A stretch of DNA of 64,000 nucleotides from Erodium maritimum. Its lineage: Eukaryota > Streptophyta > Magnoliopsida > Geraniales > Geraniaceae. This document shows, in pieces, positions 10,561 to 21,205 of the stretch; position 1 is the first letter of the stretch; the number at the start of each line of letters is the position of its first letter. The translations under genes were made by a program, and so were the position numbers. The notes under the pieces were generated by a model. The model made no database searches and was not told the DNA's origin. It worked only from the letters and a program-made list of their open reading frames with translations. The stretch is taken from assembly GCA_963921825.1 (NCBI GenBank), contig OY997594.1, positions 38,062,557 to 38,126,556 of the forward strand. The letters run 5' to 3'.

Positions 10561-12815
10561 GTCAACCTCCGGGCATTGTCATATGCCTCCAGTAATTCTA
10601 ATATCGCTAAGTTCTCTGTTCCTACGACACTACTAAGTGTCACATGATTTTCTCTTAAACGCTACAATCCCGTATCATGCTTTTCTAATATTTAAATAAA
10701 TCTACTCAACCCACGACACCCCGGTGTCACATGCAATTCTACTATTAACTTTCCCTAATCAGGGCTGAGATCCGGCTACTTTTCTCTACCTCGTAAATAA
10801 CTCCAAAAGCGCTCCAATACAACTCGATGTAAACCCAGTCACTCGCCGAGCTTCCCTTTGCCTCGGTCCGCAGCACGATCTAAAAGAGCACAATTTTAAA
10901 GCACTTTTAAACTAGTACGAATAAACCAAAAATCAATGAACTTAACGCCCCAACGTAACCCCGACAATGTCGATCACTCCCAAACTTCCCAATTACTCGA
11001 CATTGTCGATAAAGGACTCGTAAAGGCCCAATTCGACCGACATGGCGAATCTGCCCGGTTTTTATAAATTGCCTTCCGGGGCTCCAAAAATTCCCGTTTT
11101 TGTTTCTACGGTCTTAGAATAATTCAAGGAACCCAACGCACTTGACGGAATCGAATTCCGACTTCTAAGTCAATTTATTAACGTTTAAAGTTTCTAAAAC
11201 CCGTTAATTACAACTTCTCCAATTTAATTCCAAATTTCGATTCGATTAAGGATAAATGGTCCGGGGAACGTTTTAAACTACCCGAACATTAAAACCCGAG
11301 CAACCGAGCACGTGGGCCCCACCCCACCTACTTGGCCGAGCCCTAGGGTTCAAAGGGGGGGGGGGGGCTCGGCCACCATGTGGTGGCTGGTACCAACTCC
11401 GGCCAGCCACCCCATGGCCGGCCGGCCACCGCCCACGGTGGCCGGAGCTCCTCCCGAGTCTCCGGTCACCGGAAAACGTCCAATAACACCTCTAACCACC
11501 TCTAAAACGTCTCCAACAAACCCCCAAACTCACTACAACCCTAACCCATAGTTTTATACAAAACCCTAACTTTCCAAAGTTAACAAAACGAAGATCGGGT
11601 TAGGTCTTACCAACGAGGAAGACGAGGGGAAGACGATTTCTCTTTGTCTTGAGACGATCCAAAGGCTTGAACTCTCCCAAACCTAGCTTTCCCTCTCTTC
11701 TCTCTTCTTCTTCTTCTCCTTCTCTCTCTAAACACTCTCTTCCTTTCTAATTAAATCAACTAACAACAATTTCTATTTTTTTTTCTCTTTTAACCCCACA
11801 TGGCCGGCCACCTAGTTTGTCCCCTCTAGTTTCCCCCTAAAACTAACACCACCACAATTAGGACAAGTGTCAAGGTGGGTCCCACACCTTTTGGAAAATA
11901 TCTACTTGATATTTTCCAATCAGATTCGCGAAAATCGGACGTTTCGGGCCCCGAACGGGCACTTTTCCCAAGAAATTACGAATCTTGACGGGCTACAAGG
12001 AAACGGCTCAACTAAGACCGCTACGACGACGACTAAGCTTTTCGGGTCCAAAACGGTCCTCGAATGGACCAAAACGTCGCTCGGTTGACTTTTCCAGCGA
12101 AAAGTCAACATTTCCCAAATTGATCAGAAAGTTGCCCTGAGTCCCCCAGAACTCATTTTGGTCGATAACGGGGTCAACTTAAGTCCGGTATGACCCTCGG
12201 GGTCAATTTAGGTTAAATTAAGTGTCTGTCTCAAAAATTTTAAATTTTCCTGTTTTTCGCAGGTTTGACTGACGTTGACCAGAAGTGGTTATTACACAAC
12301 CGCTTGGCCATGACATTTCTCTGGCCCCCCTCCCTCGGGCTGCGCGGTTTCTAGGGTTTGCCAAGACCTTGCTCTGGCCCCTCCTCCCCCGGGCGGTGCA
12401 ATTGCTAGGGTTCCTGCATCGCCTGTGACCCATGGGAGCGCAACTGATGGAATGCTGCAAATGATGGCGTCGGTTCCTATGTGGGGCGAAAAGCTACAGG
12501 TGGGGAAGATGCCTCGCCGGGAGGAATGATATACGACCTAAGCATCAAGGACTGGCTCTGGGAGGGGTCCTCAGACGATGCGTTGCCTCCCACCATCACC
12601 ATTACCGTCGAGGTCCCTCAGGATCTCCGGTACCCCGTTCCCCCTCAACGTCTTCTTTTCTTGCCCAAAGGGCATCAAAATATCGTCTGTGATGGTTCTG
12701 ATATTAAAAGGATCAGTGAACTATTGTTCATTAATACTGATTTTCTGGTGGCCGGGGAGTCTTTTTCCGTTACACGATAAAATAATCGATTTCAAGTAAT
12801 AAAATTGCACATTTC

Positions 12816-14160
12816 GTTAAAAAAAATGCACACTATTTCTTTAGGTGGTGCAAGATGTAACCATATATCGCTATAGACAAGATTTGAACGGGTCGGATCA
12901 AACACCTTATTTCCTCTCTTTTTTTCCGTTGCAACCACCTTTGATGCCTCTAGATTAGGCACTGTCCCATTATTATTCCATTTAATTAATTATTATTCCA
13001 CTAATCGTAAGGTATAGTTCTCACGAACAAAAATAATATAATTTTACAATTAGGGAATTTGTAAAAAAAAAAGCAAATATGACATATTATAAGACATAGT
13101 TAATCAATTTTCTCTTAAAAGTATTAATTATATTCATACTAATTAGGTTTTGATGCAATGGTAATCGGATTCATAAAATCTCAGGTCAATTTTTTTTCTT
13201 ATTAATTGGGTTATGATGAACTGATCACCGGATCCATAAAATCTGCGGTCATACCATCTTTACGTTTTTGCATACGCAATCTTTCATGACGATTTAGGTA
13301 TATTCTGCACCATCACATATACGTAAACCAGAGTTGAGAGATGTGAATGCTTAGATATGTTTATGTTGGTGCAGGTACAAGAGACTTATGGCTTGTGTTG
13401 TGTCACAGAAAATGGGTCATGAATGCCGCAATTCCATGGTCAAGAAATGAAACACTTGTTAGAAGCATGTATGCAGTTTTGATCCCATCAAGAAACCTCT
13501 CACATGTTGTTCCAACTAGGGTTTCAGCTTTTGTCTCATATTTTGCATTATACACACTCCTTTATGCTCCACATATATATACACTTTGATTAATTTGTTC
13601 CATACTTTTGCTACTTAAGGAACCTTAGAATTTATTTCTTGAGATGTTAGTTGACAAGTGGTCCCAAAAACCCTAGGCTGCACTGCATATTTGAAACCCT
13701 AATTCTGTAGAACTGGAATAATTTTATATAATAGCCATGTAAAGTTTGGTTAGGCATGCTTGAGAAGTGATTGGGTGTTCACGGAGAATCATGGCATGTA
13801 AAGCTACAAAATGAAAACAGTGGTCCCTAGTTCTAGGGTTATGCAAACCCCAAACCCGGAACACATGTAATCTTTATTTGCAACTTACTCGTATTTGCCT
13901 CACAAATTAAGAAAAAGCAGATTCAAGGGATTTTTCTTCTTAATTATCATCTCTTTATGTCTATCAATATCATCTTCTTGAATCAGTGAGTGAAGAGACA
14001 AGTGTTACATGATGGATCTATATATAGAAATGTATGTATAGTTAGTTGCAAGAGAGTGCTGAATACAGTTAAAGAGGTAACAACTCTTCTGAATTACCTA
14101 TAATGCATCAGTGAGCTCTTGATAGAATAAGGAATAAGTGTATGGAAATTGTTTCAATAC
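12816..14160. other. Intergenic region 3' of the NF-YB gene
   Basis: AT-rich DNA with an A-tract followed by GCAAATATGACAT at 13061-13084, close to the LINE target duplication seen at 4173 and 8762. An 80-codon frame at 13347-13589 has no recognisable domain. I see no gene. Confidence 0.45.
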
Positions 14161-14325
14161 GAAGTTTATTGTCTCCTTCGGGCGTCGTCACGATTCCATC
14201 TTTGTTTTGTCCAGTGCACCGCGAATAGGGTTGCTCGTGAACAATGGTTTCATACTGTTTCTAATCCACGGGATATTGTTTCTGAGGCTGATTTGATTTA
14301 ATGAAAATCGTTATTTTGCTTAAAA
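14161..14325 (+). mobile_element. 5'-truncated LINE tail
   Basis: With one frame change the sequence reads SFCPVHRE, NRVAREQW, SNPRDIVSEADLI, which matches the usual C-terminal end of plant LINE RNase H domains (HVRRECNRVAH-type). A short 3' untranslated part and an A-tract at about 14322-14328 follow. Borders are approximate and no clear duplication was found. Confidence 0.55.
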
Positions 14326-14531
14326 AAACACAAAATTTATTTCGTATTGGAGCGAGAGGGAGAGCAACCTATTTTTCCTCTTTCAAGTGACTAGGTAGGT
14401 TTCAGCCAAACCACAATATAAAGCTTAAAGAAGAAGAAGAAATGAAAGTAGAACATAAAAGAGGAAAGTTGAAACTTGAAAGATACAAATGGGTCGAGAA
14501 GATGAGATGATAACATCAACTCCAATATCGA

Positions 14532-14924
14532 TCAAGATGGCCTTAAATTAGAAGCACAAGTTTCAGGTTGCTTCCCGGCTGGTGTAGGATGATTGCCTTG
14601 AGTAGTAGTAGTAGTATTAGGGTTAGCTTTCTGTCTCTCAGCTTGTCTATATCTGTAGAGATAGCTTCCCATGGCATCAGCATAGTTATCAAACCCTAGG
14701 GCACTCAGAGCCCAGCATATGTCGTCTCCGTTGACCGTTTTCCGATTCTCCTTGTGACACTTATCCGACGCTTCACCTGTCACAAAGCTTACGAACTCCG
14801 TCGCACATTCTTGCATTCTTTGCTTCGCTTCCTTGGAGATCTTTGCGTTCGCCGGCAGGATTTGCTTCATCAGTCGCCCCACGTTCGCTATAGGCAGCAA
14901 CCGGTCTTGCTCATGATCCACCAT
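14532..14924 (-). CDS. NF-YB4: Nuclear transcription factor Y subunit B (NF-YB4-like)
   Basis: 130-aa single-exon protein. NF-YB pairs with NF-YC through histone folds; the dimer recruits NF-YA to CCAAT boxes or CONSTANS-type proteins to related sites in the nucleus. The conserved block spans residues 5-95: [20 protein letters not shown] (NF-YA contact and DNA-binding start), [19 protein letters not shown] (alpha2), [20 protein letters not shown], then [19 protein letters not shown] and YLYRYRQAE. The tail (96-130) is a short Asn/Thr/Pro-rich stretch. A four-residue head before EQDRLL and GRLMKQILP are closest to Arabidopsis NF-YB4/NF-YB5 among the family. The start is the only Met before the conserved block, and a TATA-like box lies about 55 bp upstream. 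No defect is seen. The subgroup call rests on remembered sequences. Confidence 0.95.
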   Translation of the reverse strand: MVDHEQDRLLPIANVGRLMKQILPANAKISKEAKQRMQECATEFVSFVTGEASDKCHKENRKTVNGDDICWALSALGFDNYADAMGSYLYRYRQAERQKANPNTTTTTQGNHPTPAGKQPETCASNLRPS

Positions 14925-14978
14925 TCTTCACCCAACCTTAGTTTCCTCTATATGCAGACACGTTGCACTTTCCTCTCA

Positions 14979-14988
14979 CCTTTATATA
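14979..14988 (-). promoter_or_regulatory. TATA-like box of the NF-YB gene
   Basis: TATATAAAGG on the minus strand, about 55 bp upstream of the ATG at 14924. This would leave a very short 5' untranslated region, which is plausible for an intronless NF-YB gene. Confidence 0.5.
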
Positions 14989-15019
14989 CATCTATCTCTC
15001 TCTTCATAATTCATATAAA

Positions 15020-16230
15020 TGCGCGTGCGACTTGTTATGCATTGACATGTAGACGCCGTGTCGATAACGTCTATCGTTATATCATTATACGCGACTAAAT
15101 ACTGGACGATTTAAATGCTTATAGATTAAAATCCTGAAAACAACGTCTCCAAGTCAATTTTCCTTATTATTATAACAGCAAATTAAAGGGAACAAAAAGA
15201 GGGGAATGGAAATACTAATTTGTACTTGTATATGTTATGTCCCATAATATTCTATGATGGTGCAGATTGTATGGAGGCACTGTCGGCAAGTTGATTCATA
15301 TAGATAAACAAAAGGAAGTACAACATCCATCTAGACAATATACATATTTTGATGATGATTGAAATATGATCAATGAGACCAGGGGCGGAACCAGAAACAT
15401 ATAAAAACTTGATGTAGTAGTAGAAGATTTTTATATATTTACAATGAAACAAGAGTTTGATTTATCATGAGAATACCTTGAATTATTTTTTTTTGCTTCT
15501 AACGTGGCTACCCCTGATATTTTTTCCCGGTTTCGCCCGAGTAAGACCCAATAAGCAAAAACAAATTGGGTCTTCTTGATCATATGCACAACACAAACCT
15601 TCAATCTAGATACCTACTACCTACTAGCTAGATGGATAAGTATTTCAATCAATTATGAAGCTTAAAATAGAAACCTGACTTTCTACTTGGAGCTTGAAAC
15701 CATGGCAGCCTCTACTGTGATGCTTTTTGAAGTAGAAATGGTCCCCTCCTCCATCTCCATGGCCACCCCACACTTGTTCTTAATTTACATATCCAACTTA
15801 GGCTTCAAATAATAATTTACTTTTCCGTTTCATGTGATCCAAAGGGTTATTAGTGTTGCAGTGCCTCAATAAGTTGATTAGAGGACTTTTTGGTTATATT
15901 TAACTTCGCTTAGTGTTTAATTACCTCATGCGCTTCGTCACTCTTGTCACCCCTTTACGAATTTGAAACGGTGTCTAAAATTATAGGTCTTAATTATCAA
16001 CTCCTACAACCCTAGCCAATGCGTAGGCTAACGAGATCTTTTACGTTAACGATTATCGAAAGTGTTGTCTACGGTGCACTGTGGAAAGATTTGTTCTGTG
16101 ATCCTCTCTACGTTGTGTTTGTCATAGGTGAAGAACATGTGATCTTATCTTTTCTAGTCTTTGATTTAGTTTTTTTTGGGTGGTATAATAGCTTTATTTG
16201 ATAACCTCTTTTCTTCCATAGCCTTCTACC
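15020..16230. other. Intergenic region upstream of NF-YB, with a possible small MITE
   Basis: Mostly AT-rich DNA without coding character. At about 15380-15541 the ends CAGGGGCGGAACCAGAAA and, inverted, CTCGGGCGAAACCGGGAAA resemble the AGGGGCGGAGCCAG-type ends of common plant MITEs. No clean target duplication was found, so the element is tentative. Confidence 0.4.
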
Positions 16231-17742
16231 TTAAATTCTTCGTAAAATAACTCCCTTAGCGATGAAAATTTGATTTTATCCCTGATGGGTGATGACCTTC
16301 AGTGTTTTGTAATATAACCATTTCATTAAAAATAAAAACTTAACTTTACTACTTAAATCTAAATAAAGGTTGATATACGTGATCTCAACTAAAATTGTAG
16401 AAGCTCTGCCCTAGCGCGCTTAAATTCTTCGTAAAATAACTCCCTTAGCGATGAAAATTTGATTTTATCCCTGATGGGTGATGACCTTCAGTGTTTTGTA
16501 ATATAACCATTTCATTAAAAATAAAAACTTAACTTTACTACTTAAATCTAAATAAAGGTTGATATACGTGATCTCAACTAAAATTGTAGAAGCTCTGCCC
16601 TAGCGCGCTTAAATTCTTCGTAAAATAACTCCCTTAGCGATGAAAATTTGATTTTATCCCTGATGGGTGATGACCTTCAGTGTTTTGTAATATAACCATT
16701 TCATTAAAAATAAAAACTTAACTTTACTACTTAAATCTAAATAAAGGTTGATATACGTGATCTCAACTAAAATTGTAGAAGCTCTGCCCTAGCGCGCTTA
16801 AATTCTTCGTAAAATAACTCCCTTAGCGATGAAAATTTGATTTTATCCCTGATGGGTGATGACCTTCAGTGTTTTGTAATATAACCATTTCATTAAAAAT
16901 AAAAACTTAACTTTACTACTTAAATCTAAATAAAGGTTGATATACGTGATCTCAACTAAAATTGTAGAAGCTCTGCCCTAGCGCGCTTAAATTCTTCGTA
17001 AAATAACTCCCTTAGCGATGAAAATTTGATTTTATCCCTGATGGGTGATGACCTTCAGTGTTTTGTAATATAACCATTTCATTAAAAATAAAAACTTAAC
17101 TTTACTACTTAAATCTAAATAAAGGTTGATATACGTGATCTCAACTAAAATTGTAGAAGCTCTGCCCTAGCGCGCTTAAATTCTTCGTAAAATAACTCCC
17201 TTAGCGATGAAAATTTGATTTTATCCCTGATGGGTGATGACCTTCAGTGTTTTGTAATATAACCATTTCATTAAAAATAAAAACTTAACTTTACTACTTA
17301 AATCTAAATAAAGGTTGATATACGTGATCTCAACTAAAATTGTAGAAGCTCTGCCCTAGCGCGCTTAAATTCTTCGTAAAATAACTCCCTTAGCGATGAA
17401 AATTTGATTTTATCCCTGATGGGTGATGACCTTCAGTGTTTTGTAATATAACCATTTCATTAAAAATAAAAACTTAACTTTACTACTTAAATCTAAATAA
17501 AGGTTGATATACGTGATCTCAACTAAAATTGTAGAAGCTCTGCCCTAGCGCGCTTAAATTCTTCGTAAAATAACTCCCTTAGCGATGAAAATTTGATTTT
17601 ATCCCTGATGGGTGATGACCTTCAGTGTTTTGTAATATAACCATTTCATTAAAAATAAAAACTTAACTTTACTACTTAAATCTAAATAAAGGTTGATATA
17701 CGTGATCTCAACTAAAATTGTAGAAGCTCTGCCCTAGCGCGC
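16231..17742 (+). repeat. Tandem array: eight identical copies of a 189-bp unit
   Basis: TTAAATTCTTCG recurs at 16231, 16420, 16609, 16798, 16987, 17176, 17365 and 17554, and the last unit ends at 17742: exactly 8 x 189 bp. By eye I find no difference between copies. Each unit ends CTGCCCTAGCGCGC. The first about 141 bp look like host DNA ending in AAATCTAAATAAAGGTT, which is the target duplication of the adjacent LINE derivative; the last 48 bp are that element's 5' end. The array therefore arose after the insertion. It has no coding capacity. Confidence 0.97.
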
Positions 17743-18921
17743 AGCCCCGCAAGCAGCCGCAGAAGGGGGATCATGGCCAAGTTCACAACCATGATCTTAA
17801 ACATGGTGTTGTTTGCGCTCCGGGGCGGTGGCGAGCGGCGGGCTGTGGAGTTGCTACCACCGCTCTCTCTGGTGGGAAACGGAGCCGATGAAGGTATAGG
17901 GTATCTGTCGTACGGTCAGATCTTCCATGCACTCACTCTGTTGTTTCCTTTGTTTCTTTTCTGTTTGAGGGATAGATGCAGTGGCCACCAAATCAATATT
18001 GGGGTTCATGTAGTATTGTTTGGTGATCTAAGCATGAAGCTTGCACTCAAAAATGGTGCTCAATCACTATTGGTTGGTGATCTCACCATCAAGCTTGCAT
18101 GGGATTGGAGGCTAACACTGTATAACATGGTTTTGCGATTTACAGCCGGCGGCGATGGACTTTTCCTCTCTCACCGAGCACCATCAACACTCGAGAGTCG
18201 GTGAGGACGACAAGGAGATGACGGCGTCCGACCGTTCGTCAGCGGCAAAGACACAGTCGAGGGGTGGTCCACCGGTGGGAGGAAAAGGGTGGCGAGGACA
18301 TCAGGAAGTAGGGGATGAGGAGGTACCGGTGGGTTGGTTACCACGTGACCCGACGCCGTCACTGTCTGGAAATAAGAGGGCGGTGAGGGAGGAGGATCCT
18401 GCGGAGGAAGAGGAATCAGCGGCGTCGAATGAGGCGTCATCTGCAGCGGCGGGGGGCTTCAAGCACCCTCGCCTCCAGGAATGAGTACTGAGGGGGCCAG
18501 GGAGGGTTTGGTCGATTGTACATTCTCCCTGGCGTATAGGTGGCATTGGTACCACCAACAGTTGATGAGTTACTTCTCTACCACTTCGGAGTCAGCAATC
18601 CCGCATTCAGGAGCCCTACCATTATCAGTCAAGGGCACGCTGACTTACCGGGGGAGTAATCGGTCCACCATTGCTTGTTTATCCTCTGATCTGCTCGATC
18701 AGTATCTTATGGTTGGAGTATACTGTATCAGTGTCCCTGGACGCTACCGCAGTCCCACCCCTCCGACCGCCCCTATGCCTAAGAGCAAAATTTATTTTTC
18801 TGCATTTGTCTTTCAAGTTCTGTTAGATTGGTTACTATGTATGGTGATTCCTGCATTCGCATGCATTCGCTGGCACCCGAATGCTTTTATATTTATAATA
18901 TCATCGTTTCTACCTCAAAAA
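17695..18921 (+). mobile_element. LINE-derived retroposon with 17-bp target duplication
   Basis: Flanked by AAATCTAAATAAAGGTT at 17678-17694 (inside the last 189-bp unit) and 18922-18938, with an A-tract at about 18917-18924. GC-rich inside, with frames at 17773-18204 (143 codons) and 18155-18484 (109 codons, acidic and Ser/Gly-rich, with EEDPAEEEESAASNEASS). These look like LINE ORF1 leader sequence rather than a host gene. No endonuclease or RT is present, so it could not move by itself. A third frame (18481-18933) covers the 3' part without recognisable domains. It could alternatively be a retroposed host transcript. Confidence 0.75.
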
Positions 18922-18959
18922 AAATCTAAATAAAGGTTAGAGATTTAGAGTTGATTTTA

Positions 18960-19297
18960 GGGTTATTTTCATCTCACTACTAACTACGTGGTTTTTTTTC
19001 ATCTCACAACTCTAACTATTTTTTGTGGCACCTATACCCTAGAATGCATTTTTTTTCACTTTCATACGCGTCGTCAATTTGCCATCCATTTTTGGTGAAA
19101 ACACTTAAAAAGTCCATAATACCCCTCACTAGCAATCAAATTTTCAAAGCATACCATTGGTCTTCAAATTTTCTTTAAAAAAACAGTTTTTAATGTCACA
19201 AAAATGCATTCTAGGGTAGTGAGGTGCCACAAAAAAATAGTTAGGGTAGTGAGATGAAAAAAACCACATAATTAAGGTAGTGAGATGAAAATATCCC
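18960..19297. mobile_element. Mutator-type MITE with about 95-bp inverted repeats
   Basis: 338 bp. The left end reads GGGTTATTTTCATCTCACTA and the inverted right end GGGATATTTTCATCTCACTA; similarity continues inward through GGTTTTTTTCATCTCAC, TGTGGCACCT and CCCTAGAATGCAT. Perfect 9-bp duplications TTGATTTTA lie at 18951-18959 and 19298-19306. A 9-bp duplication with long terminal inverted repeats is the signature of Mutator-like elements. No coding sequence. Confidence 0.93.
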
Positions 19298-19306
19298 TTG
19301 ATTTTA

Positions 19307-19990
19307 TTTGAAAGTAAAAAAACCAAATTTCTCCTTGCATGTGAATATATGTGTCTAATTTTGCTTTCTCTATATGTCTTATGTATCTAGTTATAGACGT
19401 ATTGCTCTCAAGAATTTATTTTTGGGTCAATTATGTTTACATACACTAACGTATACACGTCTAACATATACACTAACATATGAAAACTATATTTACCTAA
19501 CCTAATCTTGTCACTAAAATAACAACGTTTTTTTTTTCAAATTTCCGTCATGGTTAGATGGGAAAAGACTTTAATACCCTTAGACAAAACATAACCTTTT
19601 TCCTTATTACCTTTTATTTCCTTTTTCACTTTTCACCTTTACCATTCGCAATTCTGGAGACCTAGTTGAGAGCGACGAAGTAGAAAGTGAGAAGCCGAGG
19701 AAGCAGAACTTGGAGTGATTCCAATGAGTTGAGGAGCGTTTTTAGTGAGCTGATAAGCGGTTCCTTCCACAAATACGTGATCTTCATATGAATCATCAGA
19801 CACGAACATGGACCCGTATGGATATGATAGTCGAAAGGTGAGTTAAAATCCTACCCGAGCTTCAAAGCAATATATTTTTTGTTGCTTCGGATTATTAGGA
19901 TGAATATATGTTGATTTTGAAGTGAATGCAAAGCCCTAAGTTAGAAATGTGAAAGACCCTAAGTTTATTGTAGGTTAGAGTTTTCCATAT
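19307..19990. other. Intergenic DNA and possible 5' part of a Mutator-like element
   Basis: AT-rich. A candidate first exon (MDPYGYDSRK-type reading at about 19809-19838) is followed by GTGAGT at 19840. Nothing firm can be called here. Confidence 0.35.
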
Positions 19991-21205
19991 TTTGATGTGC
20001 TTCAGATTCTGATATTCTAAACCATTTGAGCTACTATGCCCTAATATCAAGGTTGTTTTGTATGTGTTTTAGTTATGTATATGTTGGTTTGATTTTATGT
20101 CCACAGGATGTCTCAAATACCGAGTTTGAAAATGTACTTAGGTTGTTCGAGTGTAACACGCGGGCTACTTTAGTGATGTGGGTAATGAGTATGTAGGATG
20201 TAGTAAGTGTGAGGTAGTATACTTGATGATTTTTTTTTTTTGAGAAAGGTAGTATACTTGATGATGATGAGTACAATTTATTTAGATTGTATAGAATGAC
20301 ATTGGACATAGGCAAACAACCCAATCATGTGTTATCTTGGAGGGTTCCCGATGATATACCATATACCATATTGCAAGAAGCTGGATAATGATAAGGACAT
20401 GTGTGAGATATTGAAAGCCTATTCGGAGACAACCACCCTATATAGTATCCCCGAAAGGTAAAATACTATATCGGAAAGTAGGTATGAAAGTTGAAACACT
20501 CTTACTAAGTAGAAAGTATTGTATGGAAGGTAAGAAGAGGAAGAAATACATTACTTTAGTTGAGATAGAAAGGAAGATTACATATGAGAAAGTATAGTAT
20601 GAAAGGTAGGAAGAGGAAGAAATACATGACTATAGTTGAGTTAGAAAGGAAGATGACATCTAGTGAGTTTAATTTGGAGGGTGTGGTACTTGTAGAATAT
20701 TTTGATTTTGATTCGGAGAGCGAATTTGAACCAGAACCTACTAAGGATGAGACTCTTGATTGGTTGAGGCTTAAATGGAAAGGTACACTTGGAGATGATG
20801 AGAAAGAACATGTTGAAGAACAAAAACAAGTACCTGTTTGGGAGCAAGAGCCTATTGAACAAAAACAAAATGTACCACTAGAGGAGAAAGAAGATATACC
20901 AGCTCCAGAGCAAGAAGATGTACTAGTTGATGAGCCAACATATGTTTGTTTTGAAGATCATTTTGGAGGTGTAAAGGAACATCTTGAAGAAGTTAATTTG
21001 GAGGAGGATGTTGAAGATCATGTCCAGGAAGAACAAGTTGAACAACATGTTCAAGAGGAACATGTTCAGGCGGAAACTATTGAAGAACCTGGTCAGGCAG
21101 AAACTATTGAAGGACTTGGTCAGGCGGAACCCGTTCAAGAACTTAGTCTCGAGGAAGTTGTGGAGGAGAAACATGTGGACGAAGAACCCATGTTTTGGAT
21201 TATAG
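19991..21205 (+). pseudogene. Possible Mutator-like transposase N-terminal remnant with Glu-rich region
   Basis: Around 20160-20460 the readings EYVGCSKCEVVYL, YNLFRLYRMTLDIGKQPNHV and DKDMCEILKAYSETTTLY resemble the N-terminal domain of plant MuDR-type transposases. An open frame from 20584 follows (MRKYSMKGRKRKKYM onward). Its middle is strongly acidic, with repeated EQ-, VQEEHVQ- and GQAETIE-type units, as found between the N-terminal and catalytic parts of such proteins. Stops and a frame change separate the two. A 75-bp tandem duplication lies at about 20511-20658. The frame runs into an LTR at 21206, so nothing after about residue 207 belongs to it. No DDE catalytic domain is present. 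It could be another acidic protein fragment. Confidence 0.45.
20213..20265. repeat. 18-bp direct duplication flanking a 17-bp T-rich insertion
   Basis: GGTAGTATACTTGATGAT occurs at 20213-20230 and 20248-20265. Between them are only 11 T and GAGAAA. This looks like an extremely 5'-truncated retroposon on the minus strand (A-tail plus six bases) with its target duplication. Confidence 0.7.

Larger units (their letters stand above)
9321..12296 (+). mobile_element. Solo LTR, probably Ty3/gypsy, with internal minisatellites
   Basis: The LTR starts TGTCACGCCCC and ends GGTTATTACA. It is flanked on both sides by the 5-bp duplication CAACC (9316-9320 and 12297-12301), which fixes it as a 2976-bp solo LTR left by recombination. 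The opening TGTCACGCCCC and roughly 3-kb length are common in Tekay/Del-type chromovirus LTRs; that lineage call is inference. It contains three local tandem repeat blocks, a G run at 11356-11367, and CT-rich stretches near 11690-11740. Long frames inside are repeat translations or chance. Confidence 0.85.
8887..12815 (+). mobile_element. Short LINE derivative with ORF1-like leader, split by an LTR insertion
   Basis: 8887-9320 is GC-rich and encodes a Pro/Ser-rich frame (RRQKKAKPSVLALSPSTP) resembling the N-terminal part of the LINE ORF1 copies at 61.9-62.6 kb (WKKKQKASTTLVPLPPSS). Removing the solo LTR at 9321-12296 and one CAACC copy rejoins it to 12302-12780, which ends in a frame (GMIYDLSIKDWLWEG) that I do not recognise and an A-tract at about 12808-12815. 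No endonuclease or RT is present. The reunited element would be about 950 bp. Its own target duplication could not be found, so the outer borders are approximate. Confidence 0.5.

Noticed and set aside
13347..13589. Small protein gene of 80 codons
   Set aside because: No domain, no family resemblance, AT-rich flanks without supporting promoter or neighbouring exons.
14140..14350. CAATACGAA/TTCGTATTG inverted repeats around the LINE tail as a transposon end
   Set aside because: Only about 10 bp and not placed at the A-tail border; likely chance.
16231..17742. CRISPR-like array
   Set aside because: The whole 189-bp unit is identical, with no repeat/spacer pattern, in a plant nuclear context.
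17773..18204. 143-codon host gene
   Set aside because: Lies wholly inside a retroposon with A-tail and target duplication, so ORF1-like leader is the simpler reading.
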